A program made the translations under genes and the position numbers. Positions 12,903 to 22,964 of a DNA stretch of 64,000 nt are shown in pieces. Source of the stretch: Parelaphostrongylus tenuis. Its lineage: Eukaryota; Nematoda; Chromadorea; Rhabditida; Metastrongylidae. Numbering within the stretch: position 1 is the stretch's first letter; each line of letters opens with the position of its first letter. The notes beneath the pieces were generated by a model that saw only the letters and a list, made by a program, of their open reading frames with translations, did no database searches and was not told the origin of the DNA. The DNA is taken from NCBI GenBank assembly GCA_019055375.1, contig JAHQIW010000449.1, positions 124,001 to 188,000 on the forward strand. The letters run 5' to 3'.

Positions 12903-12952
12903 ACAGCCGGATGCACGTGTTTCGGCCTTGGAAATCTCGTCAGTGCGGGCAA
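12903..12952 (-). ncRNA. Hammerhead ribozyme-like core (copy d)
   Basis: On the minus strand: CCCGCA, CTGACGA (12937-12943 of the plus strand, reversed), a poor stem II, GAAA, CACGTGCA, then TCCGGC. CUGANGA and GAAA are conserved, and stem I pairs four of five positions. Stem II has lost pairing and U16.1 is C, so it is probably inactive. Confidence 0.5.
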
Positions 12953-13354
12953 GCTCTTCTTCATTTGCCAATCTTCTCGGGAGAATTCAACCCCTACATA
13001 GAAGAGGCGCAGACGTACAATTGACATGTTCGATTAAGTGAAATTATCACGAATGGGTAGTGTTTTATAAATCATACATTTCATTTGGATTGTCATCTCA
13101 AGCCCACGGTGAGATTTCAATATACCTGATAATTATTTGTTCAGCCATTCATGTGGTCTGTTATGAGCACTTGTACCGAAACGAATGGTATGATATATTT
13201 GACGATACCATCCAAGAGCAATCGGGTGCACAACACTGCCCATTTGGTGATAATTTCACCTAGTGGAATGTGTAAAATGTACGTCTGCACCTTCTCTACT
13301 TAGGAAGTTGAATTCCCGCTCTCTCTTCTGGAGGATTGGCTAAAGAAGCAGGGC

Positions 13355-13405
13355 CTCCCCGAAAACACGAGGCTGCCAAGGCCGAAAACACGTGTACCTG
13401 GCTGT
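13355..13405 (+). ncRNA. Degenerate hammerhead-like core (copy e)
   Basis: Reads CACGA, stem II GGCTGCCAAGGCC, GAAAA, CACGTGTA. The 5' half of CUGANGA is lost, and one extra A lies after GAAA. The family 3' signature 'gtgccatgacaga' follows at about 13410. Confidence 0.4.
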
Positions 13406-13449
13406 GCAAGTGCCATGACAGATTTATCAATTCATTCTCGAAAGAGCTT

Positions 13450-14715
13450 GTTCAAGGGCAACGTAATTTCAGGTTGCAAAAAATATTTGAGTCTGCGGAC
13501 TATACGTTCTGGAGTTGATTGTAGATCAAACATAACTATGACTAACGGGCAAATGATGAGTATGAAAAGATGATTCACCCGCACGAGATTGACTACAAGG
13601 ATGCGTCAGAGTTGGGTATATGTCCATTCCAAAAAGGATGCCCTTTTCTATCTAATATATAATTGCTGGGGCTCATGATGTTTTTCTTACTAGAAATACC
13701 TGAAATTCTTGTTGGCAAGATGCTGTTTCTTCGAGCTATGTCAGTCCTATGAGACGATATTAATTTGATTCGAGCTCTCAAAACAGTTGAAGACTTTACT
13801 ACATGCGTTTTCAACAGCCATGAGCAATCGACAGTAAATCACCGCAATATTGACCTGAACACTTGACGTGCAGTTATATATCGTCGGCGCCGTTTCTCTT
13901 GGATGCAAGAAATGAACCGAAAGCCATAAATTACCGCTGAGGTGTGCGAGACGACGGAACGTATGTCTAGCACTAGAGATGGCATACCAGATCCTTGAAA
14001 GGCCCAAAATATCCTGTCGGATGTTATTTTCTCGTGGTGATGAAGTGTTCGACTATTTAAATTATACTGATAAATTATACTGATTGCATGAGCTGTTGAT
14101 TGTTGGATATTTTGAATAGAAAATCCACATCACCAGAGTAAAGTTTGATAATTTTGAATGCTTTCCGAGGAAACCCTCTACAAAATGGTAAATACGAACT
14201 CTATCAAGTGCAATATCGAATCGAATCACACCTTGCAATATCGTCGGAATATTCATGAGAAAAAGCATGGAAATGCGTTGTTATCCTGAGAATGTTGCGC
14301 TCGTATTTTGAAAGAGAAATATAATGATAAGTTGGCATCCTTTCAACTAAAAATGCGCTCAAAATGATTACTTTGATGAAAAGCCATCTTTCTTTAGCTA
14401 CAAGATTTACTCAAAATCAAACTCCACCATATAATTGGCACCAGAAACCTCTATGAAGTCCGAACAACGGTCTAACTACAACGAAAATATAAGGTTGTTC
14501 TTTTTATTAATAGAGAGCACTATGATAGTCTATCCATAAAGAACGAAGTGCTGAAATCAATACTTTCGAAGCTATCGACTGACCACAAAAACGTGAATAA
14601 AGTGGAAGAAAAGTGTTAAATAACGGTTGGAAAAAAGTTTTCGTCTGCATGTGTTTTTCTGTCTTCCTAGATATGTTCTCATACAAAGAAGAAAAAAATC
14701 GAAATAGAGCTGTAT
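13450..14715. other. No gene seen
   Basis: Short ORFs on the minus strand (13593-13814, 13747-14007, 14062-14268) have no motif. Exons 3-5 of locus 3 would be expected here on the minus strand, but I could not recognise them. Confidence 0.4.
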
Positions 14716-14721
14716 ATGCAG

Positions 14722-15608
14722 TGTTTGCATTATGAGACGCTCTACAAATGCTTGAACTGCTTCTTGCTAGCGGCAATGCCAGGAAGCTGAACAGCAACTG
14801 AAGGCTTATCATTATAAGATATTGGAGCGGGTAACGTTGAGAAGCCTGTCACGTTGAAGCTTCTAGTACTCGCTGAAACGAAGTTTCGTAGTATTTGTGG
14901 TGAGTGATCCATCAAAAATTAAGTTATTGTGCTTGAGCCGTGCAAACAAAATGTTGTTGCAAATTTTTGATCGGGTTCATTTCTAGTCTCATCACCAGTA
15001 AGAACAACACTGACTGTTTCTCAAGCTTAGATCACCATTGTCCACGACTTTTCTCGAGGTTTCTCGAGTACAAAGTTAAACTGGTGCAACTTGCTGATAA
15101 CGGTCCGTTGCGATACCTAGCTCTTCGGCCAAATCACGTATGCTTGATGAAGGCTTAATATCCAAAGTGGTTTACAAGTCACTTTCATCCAAAACAGATG
15201 GCCAGCTAGATTGAAGCACGTCTGTGAAGCTTCCTTAGAGAACGGCTGTGTGATGGAGTAGCCAGAGATTTATACTTTTGAATTATTGATTAAAGTACAA
15301 TAATAGATCTTTGTCCAACGAAAGAGGTCTCTTTTTCATTTGTCCCAGTTAGCCAAAAAAACATTTTTTTTTGCTAAAAATTAAATTACTTCATCGCAAA
15401 ACCTGAATTTTGATTGGTTGAGTGGTGATGGTGTCAGGTATTCATTCCAATTTTGTTGGCAAACGTTCAGTTTGTGCGACCAGAATTACTAGTACAACTC
15501 CAATCTTCTATACAGTATCTTAACCTGCAGGCATCACTTCACATCCAAACACTGCCGAGGTTATGGTAAGCAGGGAATAAAGAAGAGTTCTATTGAAAGC
15601 CTCGCCAT
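14722..15608 (-). pseudogene. Secreted-protein family locus 3 (exons 1-2, mariner-interrupted)
   Basis: Exon 2 is 14722-14872, with a good TTTCAG acceptor and STRSFNVTGF...LPGIAAS; a frameshift follows AAS, the RLIMQT end is read in the next frame, and the donor GT is lost. Exon 1 is about 15526-15608, starting ATGGCGAGG at the usual place, shifted in frame partway (LLTITSAVFGCEVMPAG), then TAA in place of the Gln codon. A mariner transposase relic occupies the intron between the two exons. Exons 3-5 not found. Same family as loci 1, 2 and 4-8; function unknown. Confidence 0.6.
14960..15330 (-). mobile_element. Mariner transposase N-terminal relic
   Basis: Minus-strand translation in shifting frames shows WPSVLDESDL, SSIRDLAEELGI and a following VAPV, matching the second helix-turn-helix of mariner transposases (the RELAEELGVS type). 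After it come traces of the linker before the catalytic domain (LSLRNSQCCSYW). No catalytic residues remain. It lies inside the intron of locus 3, so it was inserted after that locus arose. Boundaries are approximate because terminal inverted repeats were not recognised. Confidence 0.5.
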
Positions 15609-15614
15609 GTTTGT

Positions 15615-17195
15615 AAGAATTTTTATTGTCTCCTAGAAATCTGAGCAGAAATTGTTACTCGGCTGGATGTAGGTATTCTGATTTTGTATCAGATCAATTA
15701 CAAAACAACAAAGGATTTGATATTCAACAGTTGCACGTAGGTATCGTCGACTTGACAGCTCGTCTAGTTTCCCTAAACTTTGGAGGGTCTCAGTTCCTTG
15801 ATTCAAGGCCATATCTCTTGTTCGGATAGATGGCGTAAATCCAAAGCGCAGAATTGCTCAGTGACGTAAATTGCATGAAATGTTTAGTGAAAATAGCTGT
15901 CTGGAAAAGGCAGCCTTAACAGGTTATTCGAATGTGTCATTTCTACTGGTGCTCCGCCTTAAATTCCGCTCCCGCCTTTTCATCTGTGATAGTGTGCCGA
16001 TAATACGATCGTTTTGAAAATAAAATATTCACAGTCGATAAAACGTCAAGATTAGAAGTGCACTTCAAAGAAAAATCTGCAAAGGAAGATACTGAATGAC
16101 AAAGCGAAACACAAAATTTGCTGTGAACGTTTTTGGCAATAATTTTTGAGAAGCAGAGACTATCTACTCGTCGACTGGTGAGCTTTCAGCTATGAAACCT
16201 CCAGAGTTGACGGAAAATCCGACTTATAGCTGTAAAGAGAACTTGAACAAATTTCGCTGAGAAATTCAAGGAGAGGCGAGGAATGAGATATCATTGAAAT
16301 TCCACCAATATAAAAAGCAAATGGAAAACCACGTCGGAATTGACATTAGAAAAATTAACTGCATAAAGGCATAAGGTCTTATTATGAGGCAGAAGAACGC
16401 TGCTACACTGTGATGAATAGAATTTAGTATCGAGGAGGTAAAATGAAGTCAATAACTTAAGGAACGCGGCTAACTTGATACTGAAATGGGGCATGTTTAG
16501 TCAACTTTTCAGGCGTTTCAAGTTTTTGAGAGAGGAGGACGCTTATGGAACGCCTTCAGTTTCTAGGGATGTGCTAATACAACGAAACTTCTTAATAAGC
16601 GCATAGCACTGACTTGCCTAACTATGTGTTTCAGATGCATAATTATTGGAGACAATGCTCAATATTATCAATGAACTTTCATTTGTATGGCGACGGTTTG
16701 ACGGTTAGATAAAAGAAGAACTCAAGCGTCAGTCTGCAGAATTACTTATCAGAGAGCGACAAGTTAGGCTTATACTCTGCAAAACCATGTACTCACGGTT
16801 TTACCGGTAACAAATTGAGATAGAAAGCTTCATGGCTTCATATGAATAGCACTACATTAGTCGAAAGAAGAAATATTCCATCCTAGTTCCAGTATGTTAG
16901 CTGGAAATGTCCGAGTGAGAACATGTTTCATCTCCTCGAATGTCAAATTTGAGGCTCCTTTGGCAATGTATAATCATCGGCTCTGTCATAAGATTTTGGT
17001 GAACGCAAAATGGAGTTGAATAAGGAGCTAAATAAGCGATTCTGCGCTGCAGCAGATCTGTGTTTTATCATTTCCGTATTGTGAAAACTTCGCAATGTGG
17101 GAGTGACTTATTGCTTCTGTTACATTGCTAAGATACGAACAGATTTACTGCATCATTTTTCCCGCAAATTGATACATTACTTTGTTATAGCTGTA
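15615..17195. other. 5' flank of locus 3; no gene
   Basis: No coding pattern. The part at about 16085-16330 resembles the upstream flanks of loci 2 and 4 ('gaatgacaaagcgaaac', 'caatataaaaagcaaatgg'). Small ORFs here lack motifs. Confidence 0.4.
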
Positions 17196-17199
17196 AATT

Positions 17200-17530
17200 C
17201 CAATCAATGCTTTCATAAGACTTATCGAAGGTCATGGAGATACAGCTGTTTCACAGCATTGTTTCAAATAAATTCATGTTTGTCGGCTTCGAATGACCTC
17301 AGTGGATTGGAGTCTAGTATGAAAGGACAACACTGGAGACAGTACCTTACTCGTGCTGTTCTTCACCTTACTCGATTTGTCTCAATGTGACGGATATAAG
17401 GTCAGCATTGTGGTAAGAAGATCTGTTGCGGACGTGGTGGTGACGAAGGCACCGTTGAAATATTTTGCCATAATAGAGATCTATGACAAGCTGGTAAACT
17501 CATCAACAAAACAAAGTATTAATAGTTCAT
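17200..17530. repeat. Segmental repeat U, copy 2 (partial)
   Basis: Shares 'tttcaaataaattcatg', 'gaatgacctcagtgg', 'ctcgatttgtctcaatgtgacgg' and 'gtggtaagaagatctg' with the corresponding blocks at 11300-11520 and 29840-30030. It lies upstream of minus-strand locus 3, as copy 1 does for locus 2. Confidence 0.45.
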
Positions 17531-17754
17531 AGAGAGATTCAATGCTGATTAGAGTTGGAAGCTGTTTGATGTCTATGAACGATAATGTAAAAATTGTAGG
17601 CGGGCCTCACTTTGCAACAAAAGACGATGGCTTGGGCATGATTTTCTGAAGACCTTTTAGGTATAGTGTGTAAATCAGCGGGACCTTGCATAATTTTATC
17701 ACTCAGTGGTAAATATATGTTAGACGGCAACAAATTTATTGGTTGGAGTTCTAA

Positions 17755-18475
17755 AATACCCTATTACAGAGATGTAAAATCCAAACTAAAATTATATGAC
17801 ACAGAACCATGTGTTTTTTTCCTTACCCGGCTATATTTCACTAGACAAATCTTCTTCCTTAGGGTGCCAGTACTCATTCGATAGCGCAAGTTTCGGACTT
17901 AAATATCTGTTTGTTTTATGAAAAAGCTGTTTTGATAGCGCTGTAGGAGAAAGAAGAGGTTTGTGCCCTAAGCCTCGCCGGACAAAGCTCTTTTTTCAGA
18001 CTATTAGTAATCATTCTATATCCTGAATTTCAGTGAATCCAAAGTGCTTATTTTTTGGAAATAGCGCTTAACAGGGAAAATTGATCAAGTTCTACATATT
18101 CGACGACCTTGTTTGCCGACTATATCACAGAGCGGGCGAGCAGGGGGGGGGGGGGGGGGGGGGGGCAAGGAGCACTCAATCACTTTTGAAATATTGTTAT
18201 TCAACTATAGATTTTTTTCAGCGAACTGACACAAACTTCCGATAAAAACATATGGCTTTGATACTACGAAAAATTTTCTAGACACTGATAAGCTATTCGT
18301 GCTTCCAGCAAATTATATGCGTAATAAAAATGAAGGAGAAAGGCGAGTGTGGAATATAATTTTGTTCTGGATTTTGCAGCGTCATAAAAGAGTGTTTTGA
18401 GAAACCATCTGCGTAAAGCTATAGCCAGAGACTTGAGCTTTCGAGCGATTGCTAACACTGCTATGAAAATTTCCT
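17755..18475. repeat. Fold-back element FB, copy 1, with poly-G centre
   Basis: The left arm (about 17757-17880, 'gatgtaaaatccaaactaaa') is the divergent reverse complement of the right arm (about 18300-18390, 'cagaacaaaattatattcc' when reversed). A related element lies at 20055-20795 with arms in the same order. Between the arms are 'agtactcattcgatagcgc' and 'agactattagtaatcatt' cues of the ~160-bp repeat, and then a 23-G run. Confidence 0.5.
18143..18165 (+). repeat. Poly(G) tract, 23 bases
   Basis: Uninterrupted run of 23 G counted directly from the sequence, preceded by 'gagcgggcgagca'. It is far above the local base composition. Such tracts can form G-quadruplexes, and in C. elegans they are unstable without the DOG-1 (FANCJ-type) helicase. 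The length could also be affected by sequencing slippage. Confidence 0.95.
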
Positions 18476-18607
18476 GTTAGCGAATGAGATTAGTATATAA
18501 GTCTGCCGCCGTCAGATAAATGAGTTCCGTCCATTTCATAGCAAACAGCCTTTTCAAAGCTTAGTAAAGTAGCTAAAAAAATATACTGATGCATAGCCAA
18601 ATATGAG

Positions 18608-18712
18608 AACGTTGAGCGGTATACGACACACCACTCCAAGCGGGAGTTCAGCTCGCGTTACATCCATACCGAGGCGCGTGGGGCTACTACTACACCACTG
18701 ATGCCATCACTT
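18608..18712 (-). mobile_element. tRNA-derived SINE, copy 1
   Basis: On the minus strand it reads GTGGTGTAGTAGTAGC (box A-like), then TCGGTATGGATG, then a box B-like GAGCTGAACTCCC, followed by the family tail 'gtcgtataccgctca'. Head and tail match the copies at 53.4-53.5, 53.7-53.8 and 50.2 kb. The cloverleaf is not intact, so it is not a functional tRNA gene. Confidence 0.55.
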
Positions 18713-18719
18713 ATCTTTT

Positions 18720-19375
18720 CTAATTTAAAAATAAACTTTGTGAACACCAATGTGATAAACAATGGTGTATTATGAACATTATATAATATGTAATATAAGA
18801 GTTATATAAGCAAAATCACTGCACATAACTGCATTGAATACGATTACAACGTTTTAGCTAGTTTGATAGCAATAAGATTTACCCTTCAATTAACAAGAGC
18901 AATTTCCCCATGAAAATGCATGGAACTCGGCTTTGAGAATTTTTCTACTGGCATCTGTACTTCAGTTGACATTAAAAAAAAAGGAAAAACTTCTCCGTTT
19001 CTGTGCCACCCGCATACAGTAAAGTAACGCTATTATGAATGAAACTAAAGATTTTGTTATTTACAATGCGATAACGCGAAAGTGCTAATCGGAAACTTTA
19101 CAAAATTATTAATTTTCTGTCTGTTCCACGGACGACAAATTGAATGCATCGTCGGCGTCAAAAAATTGTCAGCCTATTTTGGATTTTTCATAAATGTTGC
19201 ATAGACATTAGTCAGCAGTCCGCAGTTGTAGTAGTTCCGTGTCGTTTTTAATTAAGTTCCTGGTCGATAAATAGTTTCACCAGATTATTTTGCTTGCACT
19301 TACATAATGATATTATACTGATATTGAATCATGCACTAGCCGAGATATTCCATCTAGTCAGAGAAGTGTGTAATA
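18720..19375. other. No gene seen
   Basis: AT-rich intergenic DNA without a recognised repeat or coding pattern. Confidence 0.4.
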
Positions 19376-19377
19376 GA

Positions 19378-19745
19378 AGAACTTATTTGATTAGCTGACA
19401 CGAGGCTGGTAGAATAGTAGCAGAAATAGTTCGACCGACATTTCAGCGACCCGCCTTCTTCAGATCCTGGACGTATCCTGTATTAGGCCGTTCGAATGAT
19501 TCAGAAGATCTTTTTTATATACCGCCCAGATCAGGTCAAAAGATCAAGAAAAGAAAGGGTGCGAGGGCTCGTGTGATGGTGACACATTCGTCATTTCGGT
19601 TCACTTTGGATTCTTTGGTGTTTATCCAAAGTGCCTCAAGAGTTTCCCAAGTTGATGTTTTCATTCCTGCGCTAGATTCATGATAGTCACATCAAAATCA
19701 TTATTGCTGTGTTTTGTGCCCTATGTAAACTTCAGCCGCACAAGT
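19378..19745 (-). mobile_element. PLE fragment: end of GIY-YIG domain and 3' UTR
   Basis: Minus-strand reading gives DFDVTI...LAQE, ETLEALWINTKE and RNDECVTITRALAPF in broken frames, the C-terminal end of a Penelope-like element endonuclease. Downstream lies a UTR module with CTGAAGA, GCG...CGC and GAAATGTC (19437-19463), a short hammerhead-like core. It is an inverted repeat of the plus-strand fragment at 20870-21390, and together they flank fold-back copy 2. Confidence 0.65.
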
Positions 19746-20054
19746 AAACTCAAAAAGTAGAACTAAGCCCCAAAACAGCAAACACTCATTGGGCTACACA
19801 AAAGTTCATTAACAGACTGCCATTTATATCAAAGGAAATTAGTAACGCGATTATGAGGCACCTAAAAAAAATGTGCTCTTGAAAATTCTGCGATAGTCAC
19901 TAAACTTCCACCTCCGGACCTGTGCCACCGGCTGATCAGCAATAAACTTTAGTACCGATTGTGCAATACAAAGAACTGTATAATCTGCGGCGCTTATAAG
20001 ACCGCAACAAATAGAAAACCGATCTCATTAGCTGAACAGGAATTTTTTATAAAA

Positions 20055-20795
20055 GTGTTAGCAATCATTCAAAATCTTATATCTTTGGCTACGGCTACCG
20101 CTGACCGGTTTTTCAAAACACCCCTTTACAACGCTATGAAAAGCAAAATAACATTAAGTTGCACACGACTACGTTTTTTTTTCATATCTCGCTTATATTT
20201 CGCTGAACTAAACTCCTTCCTTAGAGTTCTAGTACTCATTTGATCGCACAACTTTCGAAGAATTCAGGCATGTGTTTTCTTTTTTGAAAGCTCTTTTGAC
20301 AGCGCTGTAGGACAAAGAGAAGATGTGTTTTACAACTTTTTTTTTAGACTATTAGCAATCATTTGATAGCGTGAGTTTTGATTATCCCAGTGCTGTGCTT
20401 ATTTTCTTGAAATATCGTTAATAGGGCGAATAAGGTCGAATTTTACACTTTCGGCAAGCCTATTTACCGGTTAATCCAGGGCGCCGAGGAGGCGGGGCGA
20501 ATTGATCGATCCCTTGACCGTTGGATATGTGGGATGCATTTTGTTATTCAGTTGGGAATTGTTTCTCTGCTTTGGAAGAAATTCGCATAAATGGATTGAC
20601 TCAGTTACTACGAAAGTTTCTGTTCACGCTGATATGCTTTTCGTGGTTCCAGCGAATTATAGGCGAGATAAGAATAAAGGCGAACGGCAGATGCAAAACA
20701 CAATTTCATTTTGGGTTTTACAACGTTATGAAAGGTTGCCTTGAAAAATTGTCCACGGGCAGTTAGAGCCAAAAACTTGAGTTTTTATGATTGCT
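20055..20795. repeat. Fold-back element FB, copy 2
   Basis: The left arm (about 20060-20240, 'tatctttggctacggc', 'acgctatgaaaagcaaaa') is the divergent reverse complement of the right arm (about 20600-20790). The centre (20465-20500) is G-rich (gaggaggcggggcg) where copy 1 has its 23-G run. It lies between two outward-facing PLE fragments. ORFs inside (19959-20243, 20502-20766) are repeat-derived. Confidence 0.5.
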
Positions 20796-20869
20796 TGTAG
20801 TCCTATGAAAATTCTTGTCCAGCGGATGAGAGCAGTTTTTCTTTTGCCTCCTTCTAACATATAAGTATT

Positions 20870-21390
20870 TAGTCTGCCCCAACGATAGGGAGCTGGAATA
20901 TATGAAATTTGGCACAATTTATTTGATAACGTGTAAGACATGCGGAGGAGAATGTATAGACGAAAAGCATAGAACACTTTTTATCTGTATGAAAGGACAT
21001 CTAAATAGTGATTCTAAAGTCGATAAACAAAGCTCTGGGTTCACATAGGGCAAACAATCACGGCAATTATGATTTTGATGTGACAGTTAAAATCCTAGCG
21101 CAGAAATCAAAAACATAAACGTGCAAATCGCTTGAAGCATTTCGGATAAACGCCAAGGACCCCAAAATAACCAAAACGAGGAATGTGTCAGCGTCACACG
21201 AGGCCTCGCGTCCTTTCTTAGTTTGTCTTTTGACCTTACCTAAGCGGCATATAGAAAAGATACTCCGAATCATTTAAATAATCTAATACCACGTGCGCTC
21301 AGGCTCTGACAAAAGGGGGTCGCCGAAATGTCATTATCACTACTACTAACCTCGTGTCAGGTAATCAAGATAAGTTCTTTATACTTACAC
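20870..21390 (+). mobile_element. PLE fragment: GIY-YIG endonuclease and 3' UTR
   Basis: Plus-strand reading shows MKFGTIYLITCKTCGGEC, then CMKGHLNSDSKVDKQSSG and YDFDVTVKILAQ, then SLEAFRINAKDPK, with stops and shifts. This is the GIY-YIG nuclease that follows the reverse transcriptase in Penelope-like elements; the YIG part is degraded. The UTR has CTGACAA...GTCGCCGAAATGTC at about 21309-21337, matching the inverted copy at 19.4 kb. Confidence 0.65.
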
Positions 21391-21394
21391 ATAT

Positions 21395-22435
21395 CATTTA
21401 TTATTATCGAATTTTATGGAAAGTCAAACTTTTGAAATTTTTCTTTCACTTTCCTAGTTCGAAGCACTCCAGTCTACCAGATTCTTCATAGCTGAGGTTC
21501 GCTCATTCATCAAAATCGCCATGGGTCTCGTCATCGTGTATCACTTTGCAAGCATTTCGATAAATTCCCATACGAAAAATGCCTGGGAAACAAAGTTAAG
21601 ATTAAGGTGCTCCCAACGACTTCTTCGCTTCCAAAATTTCGTTTGAAATTTCTTGTCATTTCAGATCACAGCATCTACATTGAGGCGAAGAACGTAGTCC
21701 TGGTCATTTCATTCAAATTTTCTTCTATTTCATTCAAAGTGCAAAGAATCTAATAGACTGAACTGCTATGAACAAGGGAAACTGAAAGAGAAATTCTAAT
21801 GAAATAACGAGGAACACGTTCTTCTCCACAATGTCGATGCTGTGATCGGTAATGGCAAGGAACCATAAACGGGATTTCAGAAGCGAAGAAGCCGTTAAGA
21901 GCACTTTCGTTTCGACTTCGCTTTGCACTCATTTTTCGTACAGAAACTTATCGAGAGAATGCAAAGTGATAGTCGATGACCAGAGCCATGGCGATTTTGA
22001 TGAATGAGCGAACCTCTACTTTTGAATTATTGCGATAGCCAAAGAAGTTTGTCATTAGGACAAAAGATTGAAATGGTCTGCCAAAAGATACGAGTGAAGC
22101 CTACCAAAGTACACACACCAAATACTGGACATTGAAATGCGACATTTACGCTCTGTTCTTCATCGTGAACAAGATAAGCATGCTCAATTGAAAGGCAGGA
22201 ACCAATAATTATCAGACATCATAATCGATTGCTCCGCTCCCCTCTTTAATGTAAGCAAGATAAGTTGTATGCTTAACCGCGAAAGTGCGAGTTAAGGGAA
22301 TATCACCGTGATTGACATTTGGGAGACTGCCTTCAAAGAGAGATCGTAGATGAGCCAAATTTGATTTGCTCCGACGACGTGTCGGGATAGTTACGGTTTC
22401 CAAAGAGGCAGCGAGGAAGTCATTCACTTATTATT
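21395..22435. other. No gene seen; local inverted repeat
   Basis: No coding pattern. Two parts are inverted relative to each other: 'aatcgccatggg' with 'cactttgcaagc' near 21508-21560 corresponds to 'gcaaagtgatagtcgatgacc' with 'catggcgattttgatgaatg' near 21959-22005, and the sequence between contains a second pair. A decayed fold-back element is likely. Confidence 0.4.
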
Positions 22436-22439
22436 TTAC

Positions 22440-22960
22440 TCTTCGACGACCATGTCCTATCGTCAGAGGAAGTAGAAGATGATAATTTCGATCTTTCACC
22501 GATTCATTTCTCAAAAATCATACACGTTATTTGGTCGTTAAAAGTAGAACACTTGGTTTAGAAAGGCTAAGACAAGACTAACTGAAGAGCCTCTCACCAG
22601 TTCTTATCAGCACTTTACCTTGGCTCTTCACCCGTTTCCTATTAGAATGAAAGGTTCCAAGTTAGCGGAAAATAACAGGATAGAGTTTTTGCTTAAAAAG
22701 GCATACCTTCAAGACATAGGCAATTATCGCTGAACCTGCTTGTTGGCCGTCGCCTGCAAACTCTCTAAGCAAGTCATCCTAAACAGAGATGATAGGGAAT
22801 TGGACGAAGGACAGCCATGCAATCATAGAAGGTTTAGACATGGTTTTGTAGTATAGACTACACCCACACGATCTCAAGACTTACTGAAGTGCAGAGCAAT
22901 GAGAAGACCTTCTTAGACGCCAGGCATTCAGGAATTCTAAGATTCAAACTACTGAATCAT
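22440..22960 (+). mobile_element. RTE LINE fragment (start of reverse transcriptase)
   Basis: In shifting plus-strand frames I read SLSPVLISTLPWLFTRFLLE, then traces of DIGNYR, then LDEGQPC and a broken GFxHGF with HTHTIS. This is the order of the RTE-type LINE reverse transcriptase before its FIDLKKAF motif (compare 38.8-39.3 kb, which carries the same wording). Multiple frameshifts and stops; both ends truncated. Confidence 0.65.
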
Positions 22961-22964
22961 TACT

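Larger units (their letters stand above)
12805..13440. repeat. Nested pair of hammerhead-bearing elements
   Basis: Left part (about 12805-13020) is a minus-oriented copy: flank 'gtttaagaccacgctgg', 'aatttcaatatgcctgg', ribozyme core, then 'tcgggagaattcaacccc'. Around 13080-13180 the flank repeats in direct orientation without a core. The right part (13200-13440) is a plus-oriented copy starting 'gagcaatcgggtgcacaaca', with an inverted 'gaagttgaattcccgc' and then a core. The 12960-13020 and 13280-13340 segments face each other as an inverted repeat. Confidence 0.55.
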
